Assembly (NCBI GenBank): GCA_009694135.1
Contig: SHVS01000003.1
Coordinates: forward strand, 1-64,000
Origin: Alphaproteobacteria bacterium
GTDB lineage: Bacteria; Pseudomonadota; Alphaproteobacteria; UBA6615
DNA: 64,000 bases
Direction: 5' to 3'
Shown: in pieces, positions 30,069-40,804 of the stretch
How positions within the stretch are numbered: position 1 is the first letter of the stretch
Layout of the letters: each line of letters begins with the position of its first letter
The notes under the pieces: model-generated
Told to the model about the DNA's origin: nothing
What the model saw: only the letters and a program-made list of their open reading frames with translations
Databases searched by the model: none
Made by a program: the position numbers and the translations under genes

Positions 30069-32114
30069 TTACGCGCTGGCGAGGCGCGCCCCCGTGGCCG
30101 TCATCGGCACGACGACCGGAAGCTGGTTGGGCGACGCCGTAACGCGCTTTTCGGCGATGCGCGCCTGCGCCGCGTCGATGATCTGGCGTAGAAGCTCAGC
30201 ATAACGAATGCCGGCGAAACCGGCCATGATGTTGAGCTTCCCGTCCCAGCACCAGCCCGGGTTGGGATTGGCTTCCAGCAGTTTTACCTGCCCATGCGCG
30301 TCGGCGCGGAAGTCGAAGCGGGCGTAGTCGCGGCAGCCGAGCCGCTCGAACAGCAGCATCGACATGTCGATCAACTGACGCCTGGTGTCTTCCTCGATGC
30401 GCGCCTCGTGGTAGCGGATGTCGCTCCAATAGGGCGACTTCGGATCCCACTTCGACTCATAGGCAAGAATCGGCGGCAGGTCGTCGGGCAAACGGCGATA
30501 GTCGACTTCGAGCACCGGCAGAGCCGTCAACCCGAGACCCGGATTGCCGATGATGGAGACCGAATATTCCGGCCCGGTCAGGAATTCCTGGATCAAGACC
30601 GGCCGCCCAGGCAGCAATTCACGCAAGTACGCCAGGTATTCGATCGCCTGGTCGGCGGTCGTCACCACCGCCTTTTGCGTAATGCCGACCGAGCTATCGC
30701 CCCATGCCGGCTTCAAAAGCGCGGGGAACACGGCCGGAATGGTCGCGCCCTGATCGGTCGGGTCGCAATAGGTCTCAAGCGGGACCGAAATATCGAGCGC
30801 CGTCGCGACCGCACGCACCTGGGATTTATTATAGCACAGCGCCAGCGTGGCCGGACCGGAGCCGGTATAGGGAATCCCGAGCATTTCGAGATAGGCCGGG
30901 ATGTGCAGTTCCATCTGCGCGTCGTTGTTGAAGCCCTCGTCGCACAGGTTGAGCACGAACTCGGGCGGGCTCGACCGCATCTGCGTCAGGAACGCCGCAT
31001 GGTTGTCGACGTAGCTGAACTTGTACTCGGTCAGTTCCGCCAGCGCCGTCTTGGTGCGTTGGATCGTCTCCAGATCCTCGGCATTGAAGTGGCCGCCGAA
31101 CTTCACCTGATCGGGCAGCTTCGGGTCGCCCATCACCACGGTGATGCTCGGGAATGGCATGCGCTTGCCCACCACCGGCATCACGGCGCGCGGCGAAGCG
31201 GCGGTGATGAAAATCCGGTTGGCCATCATGCCCAGATCCTGGCCGCGATCCGAGGCCGAGGCGACCGAGCCATGCACGCGCACATTGGTGAAACCGGTGC
31301 GCGCGAGCATTTCCTCGATCCGCGCGCGCGAATAGAGCCGCTCGGCGTAGAACTGGTCGGCGATCACGCCTTTTTCGGCATGCACCACCACTTCGCGCGT
31401 CACCAGCCGCTCGCCGGAGGCGCCAAGCGTACGCTCGCGGCAGACAAAGTGGTTCTCGTCGATCCACTCCCAGGAGCGGCGCTCGAAGTGCTGCCGCATC
31501 CACTCGCCGTCGGTGATGTCCATGGCGAGCGTGCCGCCCGGCTTGAGCACCCGGCGCACCTGGCCGAGCACCGCCAGATCGTCTTCCTCCTGATCGAAAT
31601 AGCCGAAGGAATTGCCGAGAATGGCGACGCAATGGAAGCTCGCATCCGATGCGCGGAAGCGGCGCGCGTCGCCTTCCTTGAAGTCGACGGTCAGGCCTGC
31701 GTCGCGCGCCCGGCGGCGCGCCAGCCGGATCAGATAGCGCGAGCGGTCGATGCCGGTGATGCTGCGAAAGCCGCGCCGCGCCAGCGCCAGCGCATGCCGT
31801 CCCTGGCCGCAGCACAAGTCGAGCACGCGGTCGTTGGCGTCAAGCCCGGCGGTGCGGATCAAGAGGTCGATGTCGGCTTCGGTATTGGTGTTGTTCTCCA
31901 CCACGTCGCCGTCGGTCTTGAGGTAGACCGCATTGAACAGATTACGCCACCAATCGACCGGCAGATGCCGCTCGAGGTCGGAAATCGGCCCGAGCGTGCG
32001 CGCGGTCGCCTGACGGACGCTGCCCTTCCCATTGCCGTTGCCGTTGCCGTTGCCATTGGCGTGCTGACCGTTCTTGCCCGGCTGACCCGGGTGCTGTGTG
32101 CCGTTCTTGCTCAC
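30069..32114 (-). CDS. Fusion: N-terminal class I SAM methyltransferase + C-terminal D-Ala-D-Ala ligase-like ATP-grasp (681 aa)
   Basis: VLDLCCGQGRHALALARRGFRSITGIDRSRYLI (MT motif I); ATP-grasp PALLKPAWGDSSVGI, LIQEFLTGPEYSVSIIG, DYARFDFRADAHGQVKLLEANPNPG. Confidence 0.88.
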   Translation of the reverse strand: MSKNGTQHPGQPGKNGQHANGNGNGNGNGKGSVRQATARTLGPISDLERHLPVDWWRNLFNAVYLKTDGDVVENNTNTEADIDLLIRTAGLDANDRVLDLCCGQGRHALALARRGFRSITGIDRSRYLIRLARRRARDAGLTVDFKEGDARRFRASDASFHCVAILGNSFGYFDQEEDDLAVLGQVRRVLKPGGTLAMDITDGEWMRQHFERRSWEWIDENHFVCRERTLGASGERLVTREVVVHAEKGVIADQFYAERLYSRARIEEMLARTGFTNVRVHGSVASASDRGQDLGMMANRIFITAASPRAVMPVVGKRMPFPSITVVMGDPKLPDQVKFGGHFNAEDLETIQRTKTALAELTEYKFSYVDNHAAFLTQMRSSPPEFVLNLCDEGFNNDAQMELHIPAYLEMLGIPYTGSGPATLALCYNKSQVRAVATALDISVPLETYCDPTDQGATIPAVFPALLKPAWGDSSVGITQKAVVTTADQAIEYLAYLRELLPGRPVLIQEFLTGPEYSVSIIGNPGLGLTALPVLEVDYRRLPDDLPPILAYESKWDPKSPYWSDIRYHEARIEEDTRRQLIDMSMLLFERLGCRDYARFDFRADAHGQVKLLEANPNPGWCWDGKLNIMAGFAGIRYAELLRQIIDAAQARIAEKRVTASPNQLPVVVPMTATGARLASA
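32031..32060 (-). repeat. Hexanucleotide microsatellite encoding (Asn-Gly)n
   Basis: attgcc gttgcc gttgcc gttgcc attggc (plus strand). Confidence 0.85.
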
Positions 32115-32548
32115 CTTTCCAATCCTGTTAAGGCCCTAATCCCGCATGGGCCAGCGTAAGTGAACGCGCGCGCCCCGGCCCAACCCAAACGTCGGACACG
32201 CGCGGCGCCATCAGAACTCAACTGATTCTTAGCCTGAAGAATCGACCGCGAACGGGGCCGACCCACCACCCGAGCCGCGTCGGCACGGAGGAGACTCCGG
32301 CGTCGCCGCCGCTTGCGCGATCTTGTTCCGCCTCGACCCAACCCAACCTCCATGGGACGACCGAGAAACACTCTCGGCCGAAACGGGGAAGCTCCATGCC
32401 GCCGCGCCGAAGTTCTCTGCCGAATTCTCCGGCCGGCCTCGGCGGCGCGACGCTGCATAGATTCAACTCCTTGGTTCCGGGTGCAAGAGGATTCAGCACC
32501 CAAGGCAAAAATTCTTGTGGGCTGAAACCCCGCGGCCGCGGAGAGCCG

Positions 32549-35500
32549 TCAGTCCGCGCGCCCGTAGCCGCCGCCGCCCGGGGTCTTAACCATAAGCGCG
32601 TCGCCGGCGGCGAGCTCACGGCGGGCGGTCGGCCCAAGCGACTCGGTGCGCCCGTCGCGGAAGAGGATCAGGTTCTCGCCGCACAGGCCTTCGCCGCCAC
32701 CGGCAAGCCCGAAGGGCGCGACGCGCCGGCGGTTGGACAAGACCGCGACAGTCATCGGCGCGCGCAAGACCAGAAGACGTTCGACGCCGCAGCCGCCATG
32801 CCAACGCCCCACGCCGCCCGAACCGCGGCGGATCGAAAAACGTTCAAGCAGCACGGGGAAACGCCACTCAAGCACCTCTGGATCGGTCAGCCGCGAATTG
32901 GTCATGTGGCTCTGCACCGCGTCCGCGCCATCGAAACCCGGCCCGGCGCCGGTCCCGCCCGCGAGAGTCTCGTAATACTGATGGCGGGCGTCGCCGAAGG
33001 TGACGTTGTTCATCGTCCCTTGGCTGGCCGCCATCGCCCCGAGCGCGCCCATCAGCGTATCGACGATCACCTGGCTGGTTTCGACATTGCCGGCCACGAC
33101 CGCCGCCGGCGCGACCGGCGACAGCATCGAGCCTTCCGGGATGACGAGATCGAGCGGCTCCAAGCAGCCGTCATTGAGCGGGATGTCGTCGTCGACCAGC
33201 GTGCGGAACACATAGAGCGTGGCGGCGCGCGTCACGGCGCGGGGCGCATTGGTATTGTCCGGCTGCTGCGGCGAAGTGCCGGTGAAATCGATGCGCGCCC
33301 TCCGCGCGGCGCGATCCACCCGGATCGACACGGCGATGGTCGCGCCATTGTCCATAGTGCAGCGGAACGCACCATCCTCCAGCCGGTCGAGCACGCGGCG
33401 CACCTGCTCGGCGGCATTGGCGCGCACATGCCCCATATAGGCGCGCACCGTGTCGAGTCCGAACTCCTCGACCATGCGGCGGAGTTCATTCGCGCCGGTC
33501 TCGTTGGCGGCGATCTGCGCCTTGAGGTCGCCGATATTCTGATCCGGGTTGCGCGCCGGATAGGGCCCGCTCGCCAGCACTTGCAGAAGCTCGGATTCAA
33601 GGAACGCCCCGCGATCCACCAGCTTGAGGTTGTCGAGCAGCACACCTTCTTCTTCGACCGAGCGGCTGTCGGGCGGCATCGAACCGGGCGTGGTGCCGCC
33701 GATATCGGCTTGATGGCCGCGGCTGGCGACGGTGAATAGCACCTCCTTGCCGGCGGCATCGAACACCGGCGTCACCACGGTGACATCGGGCAAATGCGTG
33801 CCGCCGTTATAGGGCGCGTTGAGCACGAACACGTCGCCCGGGCGCATCTCGCGGCCCCAGCGGCGCGTCACCGCGCGCACGGATTCGCCCATCGAGCCGA
33901 GATGCACGGGGATATGCGGCGCGTTGGCGATCAGCCGTCCGTCGTCATCGAACAACGCGCAGGAGAAATCGAGCCGCTCCTTGATATTCACCGACTGGCT
34001 GGTGTTTTGCAGCACCGCGCCCATGCGCTCGGCGATCGACATGAACAGGTTATTGAAGATTTCCAGCATCACCGGATCGACCGCCGTGCCGATCGCCGGG
34101 CGGCGGCGCAACTCCTCCACCCGATCGAGCCACAAAATCCCCTTGGCATCGAGCGTCGCGCGCCAGCCGGCTTCGACCACATTCGTGCCCGTGGGTTCGA
34201 GAATGATCGCCGGGCCGGACACCTGCTGCCCAGGCGCGAGCGATGCGCGCTCATAAACCGGCGCGTCATGCGCATGTCCTTCGCTCCACAGCCGCGCCTG
34301 GGCAAGCGCCCGAGCGGGGGTGCGCGCAGGGGGCGGCGTAAGGTCAACGCGTTCGGCGCGCGCCAGCGCCTCGACCGACACGGCCTCGACGATCAGCGCG
34401 CGCTCCGGGACGGTGAAGCCGAAGCGCCGCCGATGCGCCTCGGAAAACGCCGCCGCCAGCGCCGCGACATCACCATGCGGCACCACCAACGCGGCGTCGG
34501 TGCCGGCATAGCGCAGATGCACGCGGCGGAGGATTTCGACCTGCGTAGGCACGATACCTTGGCGCGCCAGTTCCGCGCTCGCCTCAGCGGAAAGCTCGGC
34601 GAACACCGCATCCAAGCGGGGCGCGAGTTCGGCCGCGAGCTCGGCCTCGATCGCGCGCTCGCGCATCGCCGTCTGGTCGGCCAGCCCCATGCCGAAGGCG
34701 GACAGCACCCCGGCCAGGGGATGCAGGAAAATCCGCTTCATGCCGAGCGCATCCGCCACCCTGCAGGCGTGCTGACCGCCGGCGCCGCCAAACGACACGA
34801 GCGTATAGCGGCTGACGTCATGGCCGCGTTGGATCGAGATTTCCTTGATCGCATTGGCCATGTTTTCGACCGCGATGCGCAGATAGCCTTCGGCCACGGA
34901 TTCCGCGCTCCGCTGCTCGCCGGTCGCGGCTGAAATCTCCCGCGCCCGCCCGGCGAAACGCTCGCGCACGACATCGGCATCGAGCGGCGCATCGCCATCC
35001 GGCCCGAACACGCGCGGAAAATGCTCCGGCGCCAGGCGACCGAGCAGCACATTCGCGTCGGTGACGGTGAGCGGCCCGCCGCGGCAATAGCAGGCCGGGC
35101 CGGGATCCGCGCCGGCCGAATCCGGCCCGACGCGCAGCCGGGCTCCATCGAAATGCAGGATCGAGCCGCCCCCGGCGGCGACCGTGTGCAGCTGCATCAT
35201 CGGCGCGCGCACGCGCACCCCGGCGACCGTGGTTTCAAAAGCGCGCTCGAACTCGCCCGCCCAATGCGACACGTCGGTCGAAGTGCCCCCCATGTCGAAG
35301 CCGATGATGCGCTCGCAGCCGGCGGCGACGGCGGTGCGCACCGCGCCGACCACCCCCGCCGCCGGGCCGGAGAGGATCGCGTCCTTGCCGTGGAAGCGGC
35401 GCGCATCGGCGAGCCCGCCATTCGACTGCATGAACAACAGCCTCACGCCGCCCAGCTCGCCCGCGACTTGTTCGACATAGTGGTGCAGAACCGGCGACAG

Positions 35501-36142
35501 ATAGGCGTCCACGACCGTCGTATCGCCGCGCGCCACCAGCTTCATCAGCGGGCTGGTAGCGTGGCCGGTGGACACCTGGGTAAAGCCGATGTCAAGCGCA
35601 AGCACGGCCAGGCGTCGCTCATGCTCGGGATAGCGCCAGCCATGCAGCAGCACGATCGCCAGCGAGCGTATGCCGCGCGCGTGAGCCTCAACGAAGTCAC
35701 GGCGCGCGGCCGCGAGGTCGAGCACCCGCAAGACTTCGCCTTGGACGGTCACGCGCTCGTCGATCTCGACCACGCTTTCGTGCAGCTGCTCCGGCAGGGT
35801 GATCGCGCGCGCAAACAGTTTCGGCCGGTTCTGATAGGCGATGCGCAGCGCGTCGCCGAATCCGCGGGTGATCGCCAGCAGCGTGCGCGCGCCTTTGCGC
35901 TCCAAAAGCGCGTTGGTCGCGACGGTGGTGCCCATCTTCACGGCGGCGACGCGCTCGGCCGGGATCGGCGCATCGGCCCCCAGGCCAAGCAGCGCGCGGA
36001 TGCCGTGCAGCGCCGCGTCCCGGTAGCGGCCGGGATTTTCCGACAATAGCTTATGGCAGACGATGGCACCGTCCGGCCGGCGCGCCACGATATCGGTGAA
36101 AGTCCCCCCGCGGTCGATCCAGAATTGCCATCGCTCATTCAT
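32549..36142 (-). CDS. 5-oxoprolinase / hydantoinase A-B fused protein (1197 aa)
   Basis: [60 protein letters not shown]; HyuB part [25 protein letters not shown]. Confidence 0.94.
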   Translation of the reverse strand: MNERWQFWIDRGGTFTDIVARRPDGAIVCHKLLSENPGRYRDAALHGIRALLGLGADAPIPAERVAAVKMGTTVATNALLERKGARTLLAITRGFGDALRIAYQNRPKLFARAITLPEQLHESVVEIDERVTVQGEVLRVLDLAAARRDFVEAHARGIRSLAIVLLHGWRYPEHERRLAVLALDIGFTQVSTGHATSPLMKLVARGDTTVVDAYLSPVLHHYVEQVAGELGGVRLLFMQSNGGLADARRFHGKDAILSGPAAGVVGAVRTAVAAGCERIIGFDMGGTSTDVSHWAGEFERAFETTVAGVRVRAPMMQLHTVAAGGGSILHFDGARLRVGPDSAGADPGPACYCRGGPLTVTDANVLLGRLAPEHFPRVFGPDGDAPLDADVVRERFAGRAREISAATGEQRSAESVAEGYLRIAVENMANAIKEISIQRGHDVSRYTLVSFGGAGGQHACRVADALGMKRIFLHPLAGVLSAFGMGLADQTAMRERAIEAELAAELAPRLDAVFAELSAEASAELARQGIVPTQVEILRRVHLRYAGTDAALVVPHGDVAALAAAFSEAHRRRFGFTVPERALIVEAVSVEALARAERVDLTPPPARTPARALAQARLWSEGHAHDAPVYERASLAPGQQVSGPAIILEPTGTNVVEAGWRATLDAKGILWLDRVEELRRRPAIGTAVDPVMLEIFNNLFMSIAERMGAVLQNTSQSVNIKERLDFSCALFDDDGRLIANAPHIPVHLGSMGESVRAVTRRWGREMRPGDVFVLNAPYNGGTHLPDVTVVTPVFDAAGKEVLFTVASRGHQADIGGTTPGSMPPDSRSVEEEGVLLDNLKLVDRGAFLESELLQVLASGPYPARNPDQNIGDLKAQIAANETGANELRRMVEEFGLDTVRAYMGHVRANAAEQVRRVLDRLEDGAFRCTMDNGATIAVSIRVDRAARRARIDFTGTSPQQPDNTNAPRAVTRAATLYVFRTLVDDDIPLNDGCLEPLDLVIPEGSMLSPVAPAAVVAGNVETSQVIVDTLMGALGAMAASQGTMNNVTFGDARHQYYETLAGGTGAGPGFDGADAVQSHMTNSRLTDPEVLEWRFPVLLERFSIRRGSGGVGRWHGGCGVERLLVLRAPMTVAVLSNRRRVAPFGLAGGGEGLCGENLILFRDGRTESLGPTARRELAAGDALMVKTPGGGGYGRAD

Positions 36143-36249
36143 GTGTGCGTGTGCGAAGCACCCGGCGGCGGCGGCGTCAAGCCCGGTGCTGGCGCTGGCA
36201 TCGTCGGGTGGTCTATACCCCTCGCCTCTTTTGCGGTCAGCGAGCAGAC

Positions 36250-36984
36250 GTGAGCATCTGGGGAAAGATCCTGGGCGGTGCCGCCGGCTTCGCGCTTGGC
36301 GGACCCTTGGGCGCGCTGTTCGGCGCGCTCGCCGGCCATGTTTATGATGCCGGGCGCGGCGCGGTGTCCGGCCTCGACACCCGCGATCCGTCGCGTCAGA
36401 TCGCCTTTACCATTGCGGTGATCGCGCTTGGCGCCAAGCTGGCCAAGGCCGATGGTGTCGTGACCCGCGAGGAGGTGCATGCCTTCAAGCGGGCGTTCCA
36501 GGTCGCCGCGGAGGAAGAGTCGGCGGTCGCGCGTTTTTTTGACCAGGCGCGCCGGCTTTCCGGCGGCTTCGAGCCCTATGCGCACCAGATCGCCGGGTTG
36601 TTCCGCGACGATCCGGCGGTTTTGGAACAGCTACTCGGCTGCCTGTTCACCATCGCCCGCGCCGACGGCAAGGTGACCCCGGAGGAAATTGCTTATCTAC
36701 GCGAGGTGGCGCGCATCTTCGGCTTCAGCGCGGCTGATTTCAGCCGCATCAGCAGCGCGATGGCCACGGTCGCCGAGGGCGACCCGTATCAAAGCCTGGG
36801 CATGTCGCCCGACGCCTCGGATGCCAACATCAAGGCAGCCTGGCGCAACCTGGTGCGTGAGCATCACCCCGACCGCGTGATCGCCAAGGGCCTGCCGCCG
36901 GAGTTTATCGCCGTCGCCACCGAAAAATTAGCGGCCATCAACGCCGCCTATGACCACATCCGCAAGGAGCGCGGCATCCCGTGA
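36250..36984 (+). CDS. TerB-like + C-terminal J-domain protein (DjlA-like), GTG start
   Basis: TerB-like region and J domain [39 protein letters not shown]. Confidence 0.88.
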   Translation: MSIWGKILGGAAGFALGGPLGALFGALAGHVYDAGRGAVSGLDTRDPSRQIAFTIAVIALGAKLAKADGVVTREEVHAFKRAFQVAAEEESAVARFFDQARRLSGGFEPYAHQIAGLFRDDPAVLEQLLGCLFTIARADGKVTPEEIAYLREVARIFGFSAADFSRISSAMATVAEGDPYQSLGMSPDASDANIKAAWRNLVREHHPDRVIAKGLPPEFIAVATEKLAAINAAYDHIRKERGIP

Positions 36985-38795
36985 GCAGCGCTGGAACCCC
37001 ACCGCTGCTCGCGCTCAGCAACGCGCTGCTATCCTTTGGCGGACGGCCGTTGTTCGTCGGCCTTGATTTCGCGTTGGCGGTCGGCGAACGCGCTTGCCTG
37101 GTCGGGCGCAACGGCGCCGGCAAGACGACGATCCTCAAGCTCCTGGCCGGGGCCTATGAACTCGATGCCGGCGAGCGATTTCTGCAACCGGGCACGCGCA
37201 TCGGCTATCTGCCGCAGCAGATCGAGGCCGGGGATGAAAGCATCGCCGATTATGTCGCCGGTGGCGTGCCGGACGGCGAGCACTACCGCGCCCTGGCCGA
37301 GATCGACCGCCAGGGACTGGATCCCGAAGCGCGCATGCGCTCGCTGTCGGGCGGCGAGCTGCGCCGCGCCGGTCTGGCGCGCGCCTTTGCCGCCCAGCCC
37401 CAGATTCTGCTGCTCGACGAACCAACCAACCACCTCGACCTACCGGCGATCGAGGGGCTGGAAACCCGCCTGCTCGGCTGGCGCGGCGCGCTCTTGCTGG
37501 TCAGCCACGACCGCGCCTTCCTGCGCCGGGTCAGTAATCGCTGCTTCTGGCTCGTCGATGGCAAACTGCGCCGCTTGGAAGCAGGCTATGAGTCGTTCGA
37601 CAGCTACGCCGCCGAGGTGGCGGAAGCCGAGGCCAAGCGTGCCGAGCAGCTGGAAACGCGGCTCAAGATCGAAACACATTGGTTCCAGCGCAGCATCACC
37701 GCCCAGCGCACGCGCGACGAAGGACGCGCCGCGCGCTTGCAGGCGTTGCGGGCCGAGCGGCGCGAGTTGATCGCCGGCGCGGCGCGGCGGATGGAAGTCG
37801 CCGCCACCGAGGCGACTTCGGGCGGCAAGCTGGTGATCGAGGCGACCCATATCACCAAGCTATTCGGCGAGCGGGTGGTGATCGGCGACTTTTCCACGCG
37901 CATTCAGCGCGGCGACCACGTCGGCATCATGGGTCCGAACGGCGCCGGCAAGACCACCCTGGTCAAGCTCTTGATCGGTGTGCTTGCGCCCGACGGCGGC
38001 AAGGTGCGGCATGGGGCGCGCCTCGCGCTTGGCGTGTTCGACCAGGAGCGCGCCTCGCTCGAACCGGAGAAGTCGCTGTGGGACACGCTCACCCCGTCGG
38101 GCGGCGACAGCGTGATGGTCGGAGGCAAACAGATCCACGTGGTCGCCTATCTGCGCCAGTTCCTGTTCTCCGACGCACAGGCGACGGCCAAGGTCTCGAC
38201 CCTGTCCGGCGGCGAGCGCAATCGCCTGCTGCTCGCTCGGGTGTTGGCCCAACCGAGTAATGTATTGGTGCTCGACGAGCCGACCAATGACCTCGACATG
38301 GATACGCTCGACGTGCTGATCGAGGCGCTGGATGCCTATGCCGGCACGCTCATTTTGGTGAGCCACGATCGCGATTTTCTCGACCGGCTGGTCACATCCG
38401 TGATCGTGGTCGAAGGCGATGGACGCACGACCGAATACGCCGGCGGCTATTCCGACATGCTGCGCCAACGTGGCACCGGGCTGCCGCCGCGCGTGGTGGC
38501 AAAGTCGGCACGCGAGCTGGCGACAGCGCGCATTGCCGCCGCGCCCGCGCCCCGCGCCGCCAACAAGCTCAGCTTTCGCGAACAGACCGAACTGAGCGAG
38601 CTGCCGGCCAAGCTCGAACGTCTGGCGGCGGCGCGCGCCGCGCTTGAACGCGCACTGGCCGATCCAGCTCTGGCGCGCCGCGATGCCAAGGGCTTTGCCG
38701 ACACCGCCGCCAAACATGCCGAAGTGCTGCGCGCCATCGCCGCCGCCGAGGAACGCTGGCTCACCCTCGCCGCGCGCGCCGAGGGCGTCACCTAA
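36981..38795 (+). CDS. ABC-F family ATP-binding protein (Uup-like)
   Basis: Two ABC domains: GRNGAGKTTILKLLAG..LSGGELRRAGLARAF and GPNGAGKTTLVKLLIG..LSGGERNRLLLARVL. Confidence 0.95.
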   Translation: MSSAGTPPLLALSNALLSFGGRPLFVGLDFALAVGERACLVGRNGAGKTTILKLLAGAYELDAGERFLQPGTRIGYLPQQIEAGDESIADYVAGGVPDGEHYRALAEIDRQGLDPEARMRSLSGGELRRAGLARAFAAQPQILLLDEPTNHLDLPAIEGLETRLLGWRGALLLVSHDRAFLRRVSNRCFWLVDGKLRRLEAGYESFDSYAAEVAEAEAKRAEQLETRLKIETHWFQRSITAQRTRDEGRAARLQALRAERRELIAGAARRMEVAATEATSGGKLVIEATHITKLFGERVVIGDFSTRIQRGDHVGIMGPNGAGKTTLVKLLIGVLAPDGGKVRHGARLALGVFDQERASLEPEKSLWDTLTPSGGDSVMVGGKQIHVVAYLRQFLFSDAQATAKVSTLSGGERNRLLLARVLAQPSNVLVLDEPTNDLDMDTLDVLIEALDAYAGTLILVSHDRDFLDRLVTSVIVVEGDGRTTEYAGGYSDMLRQRGTGLPPRVVAKSARELATARIAAAPAPRAANKLSFREQTELSELPAKLERLAAARAALERALADPALARRDAKGFADTAAKHAEVLRAIAAAEERWLTLAARAEGVT

Positions 38796-38796
38796 G

Positions 38797-39669
38797 GTGC
38801 GACCGCTCGACTTGCTTGCGGCGATCGCGGTCGCCTTCCTGTGGGGCAGTCACTTCGTCGTGCTCAAAGGCGGCGCATTCAGCGAGTTTCCGCCTTTTCT
38901 GTTCATGACGATCCGCTTCGCCCTGGTCGCGGCGGTGATGCTCCCGTTCGTCAAATGGCCGCGCCGCGACGAGATCGGGCCGATCGTCATTCTTGCGGCG
39001 ATCCTCGGCTTCGGCCATTTCGGGCTGGTCGCGTTTAGCATCGATGGGCTGGATGCGGCGGTGGCGATCATCCTCACCAATACGCACACGGCTTTTTCGG
39101 CGGCGCTCGCCTGGCTGGTGTTCCGCGAGCGACTCGGGCTCGCGCGCGCCGGTGGCATGGCGCTCGCCTTTTCCGGCGTGCTGCTGATCGCCGGCGCGCC
39201 CGGCACACAGCATACGTTCTGGCCGGTCTTGGCGGCGCTGGGCGCTTCAGTGGCCTGGACCCTGGCCAATTTCCACGTCAAGCGCTTGCCGCAGGTCGAC
39301 GGGCCCATGCTCAATGCCTGGACCGCGCTTCTGGCCGTGCCGCAGCTTGCGCTGGCGTCGGTTTTGGTCGAGCGCGATGAATGGAGCCGGCTGGCGGCGA
39401 TCGAGTTCGGCGGCATTGCCTCGATGATCTATTCGGCGCTGTTCGTCTATATAGGCGGCTACGGGCTGTGGTTCTGGCTGTTGCGCCGGCTGCCGGTGAA
39501 TCAGGCGGTTCCGTTCACGCTGCTGGTGCCGGTGTTCGGCATCAGCCTGTCGGCGGCCTTCCTCGACGAGCGCCTGACGCTGGCCTTTCTTGGCGGCGCG
39601 ACGGCGACAATCATCGGCGTGGCGCTGATCGTGCTCTTGCCGGAACCCTCGGCGCGGGCCAAGGTCTAA
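38797..39669 (+). CDS. EamA/DMT family transporter (GTG start)
   Basis: Repeated EamA topology; LLAAIAVAFLWGSHFVVLKGG, NTHTAFSAALAWLVFRERL. Confidence 0.9.
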   Translation: MRPLDLLAAIAVAFLWGSHFVVLKGGAFSEFPPFLFMTIRFALVAAVMLPFVKWPRRDEIGPIVILAAILGFGHFGLVAFSIDGLDAAVAIILTNTHTAFSAALAWLVFRERLGLARAGGMALAFSGVLLIAGAPGTQHTFWPVLAALGASVAWTLANFHVKRLPQVDGPMLNAWTALLAVPQLALASVLVERDEWSRLAAIEFGGIASMIYSALFVYIGGYGLWFWLLRRLPVNQAVPFTLLVPVFGISLSAAFLDERLTLAFLGGATATIIGVALIVLLPEPSARAKV

Positions 39670-39671
39670 CC

Positions 39672-40095
39672 GTCAGGCGGTTGGACGGCTGCGGGCGGCA
39701 TAGGGAAACCCGCCGCTCGAGGAAAGTCCGGGCTCCACGGAAGTAAGGGTGCCGGCTAACGGCCGGCGGGGGCGACCCCAGGGACAGTGCCACAGAAAGC
39801 ATACCACCGGCCGGGCCTTCGGGCCGCCGGCAAGGGTGAAACGGGGCGGTAAGAGCGCACCGCGGGTCCGGCGACGGAGCCGGCATGGAAAACCCCACTC
39901 GGAGCAAGACCGTATAGGGGCGGCATAGGCCGGAGCGACCTTCGGGGCGTTCGCGGCCGGATGGGCTTCCGCATCGCCGCCCGGGTAGGTCGCGCGAGGC
40001 GTCGGGTAACCGGCGTCCCAGAGGAATGGCCGTCCATCGCTCCAGGCTGTTTGCCAGTGGGGCGGGGACAGAACCCGGCTTATAGGCCGCCTGAC
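39672..40095 (+). ncRNA. rnpB: RNase P RNA (bacterial type A)
   Basis: GAGGAAAGTCCGGGCTCCA, AGGGTGAAACGGGGCGGTAAGAGCGCACCG, ACAGAACCCGGCTTATAGG; P1 helix gtcaggcgg/ccgcctgac; T-run after 40095. Confidence 0.96.
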
Positions 40096-40253
40096 ACTTT
40101 TTTTTATCAAACGCACAAGAACACATGAAGAACATACAGCGGGCCTGCCCTCAGACAATCAAGACAAGTCTATGATTTCGCTTGATTAGTTTTCGCGTCT
40201 TGTAGTCGCCAAAGGAAAATATACTAGGCGCACGAGGCTGTTGCGCGGCTGAG

Positions 40254-40292
40254 TTTCCCCATGCTATCCCACGATCTCCCATGAATTCCCAT
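40254..40292 (-). promoter_or_regulatory. MraZ operator: four TGGGN repeats at 10-bp spacing (minus strand)
   Basis: CCC tracts at 40258-40260, 40268-40270, 40278-40280, 40288-40290 upstream of mraZ. Confidence 0.85.
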
Positions 40293-40342
40293 CGATGGCG
40301 GGGGCCGTCGAACAGACGTGATCGGGTGGGCTTGCAGCGCAG

Positions 40343-40804
40343 ATGGCTCTTTTTCTATCCAGTTACCTCAACCACCGCTTGGACAAGAAGGGCCGCGTGT
40401 CGATTCCCGCCCCGTTCCGGGATATCCTTGTATCGCAAGGGCTTAATGGCGTGATCGCGTGCACGTCCTTGCTTGACCCGGCGATTGAATGCTTAGGCAA
40501 CGAATATCTGGAAACGCGCCGAAACGAAATCGACCGACTCGCCCCCGGCTCGGTCGAATTCGAGGACGCAGAATACACTTTTTTCGGCCGAATCAAGGAG
40601 TTGGCTTTCGACCCGGAAGGCCGCGTCACCTTGTCCGAGTCGATGATTTCCCATGCGCGGCTGACCGAACAGGTCGGGTTCGTCGCCCGCGGTCGCACTT
40701 TCGAAATTTGGGAGCCGTCCGCGCTCGAAGCCGCCCAACTCACGCGCAAGCGGCGCGCGGACGCGGCCGCAGCCGCACGCCGTGCAAGCGGGGCGCGTCC
40801 ATGA
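40343..40804 (+). CDS. mraZ: Transcriptional regulator MraZ
   Basis: FLSSYLNHRLDKKGRVSIPAPFRDIL. Confidence 0.95.
   Translation: MALFLSSYLNHRLDKKGRVSIPAPFRDILVSQGLNGVIACTSLLDPAIECLGNEYLETRRNEIDRLAPGSVEFEDAEYTFFGRIKELAFDPEGRVTLSESMISHARLTEQVGFVARGRTFEIWEPSALEAAQLTRKRRADAAAAARRASGARP

Noticed and set aside
30294-32159. 621-aa plus-strand ORF antisense to the methyltransferase/ATP-grasp gene
   Set aside because: Same antisense shadow pattern; no recognisable domain.
39611-40135. ORFs on both strands across this interval (e.g. minus 174 aa, 161 aa)
   Set aside because: They overlap the RNase P RNA gene with all universally conserved rnpB segments; coding is spurious.
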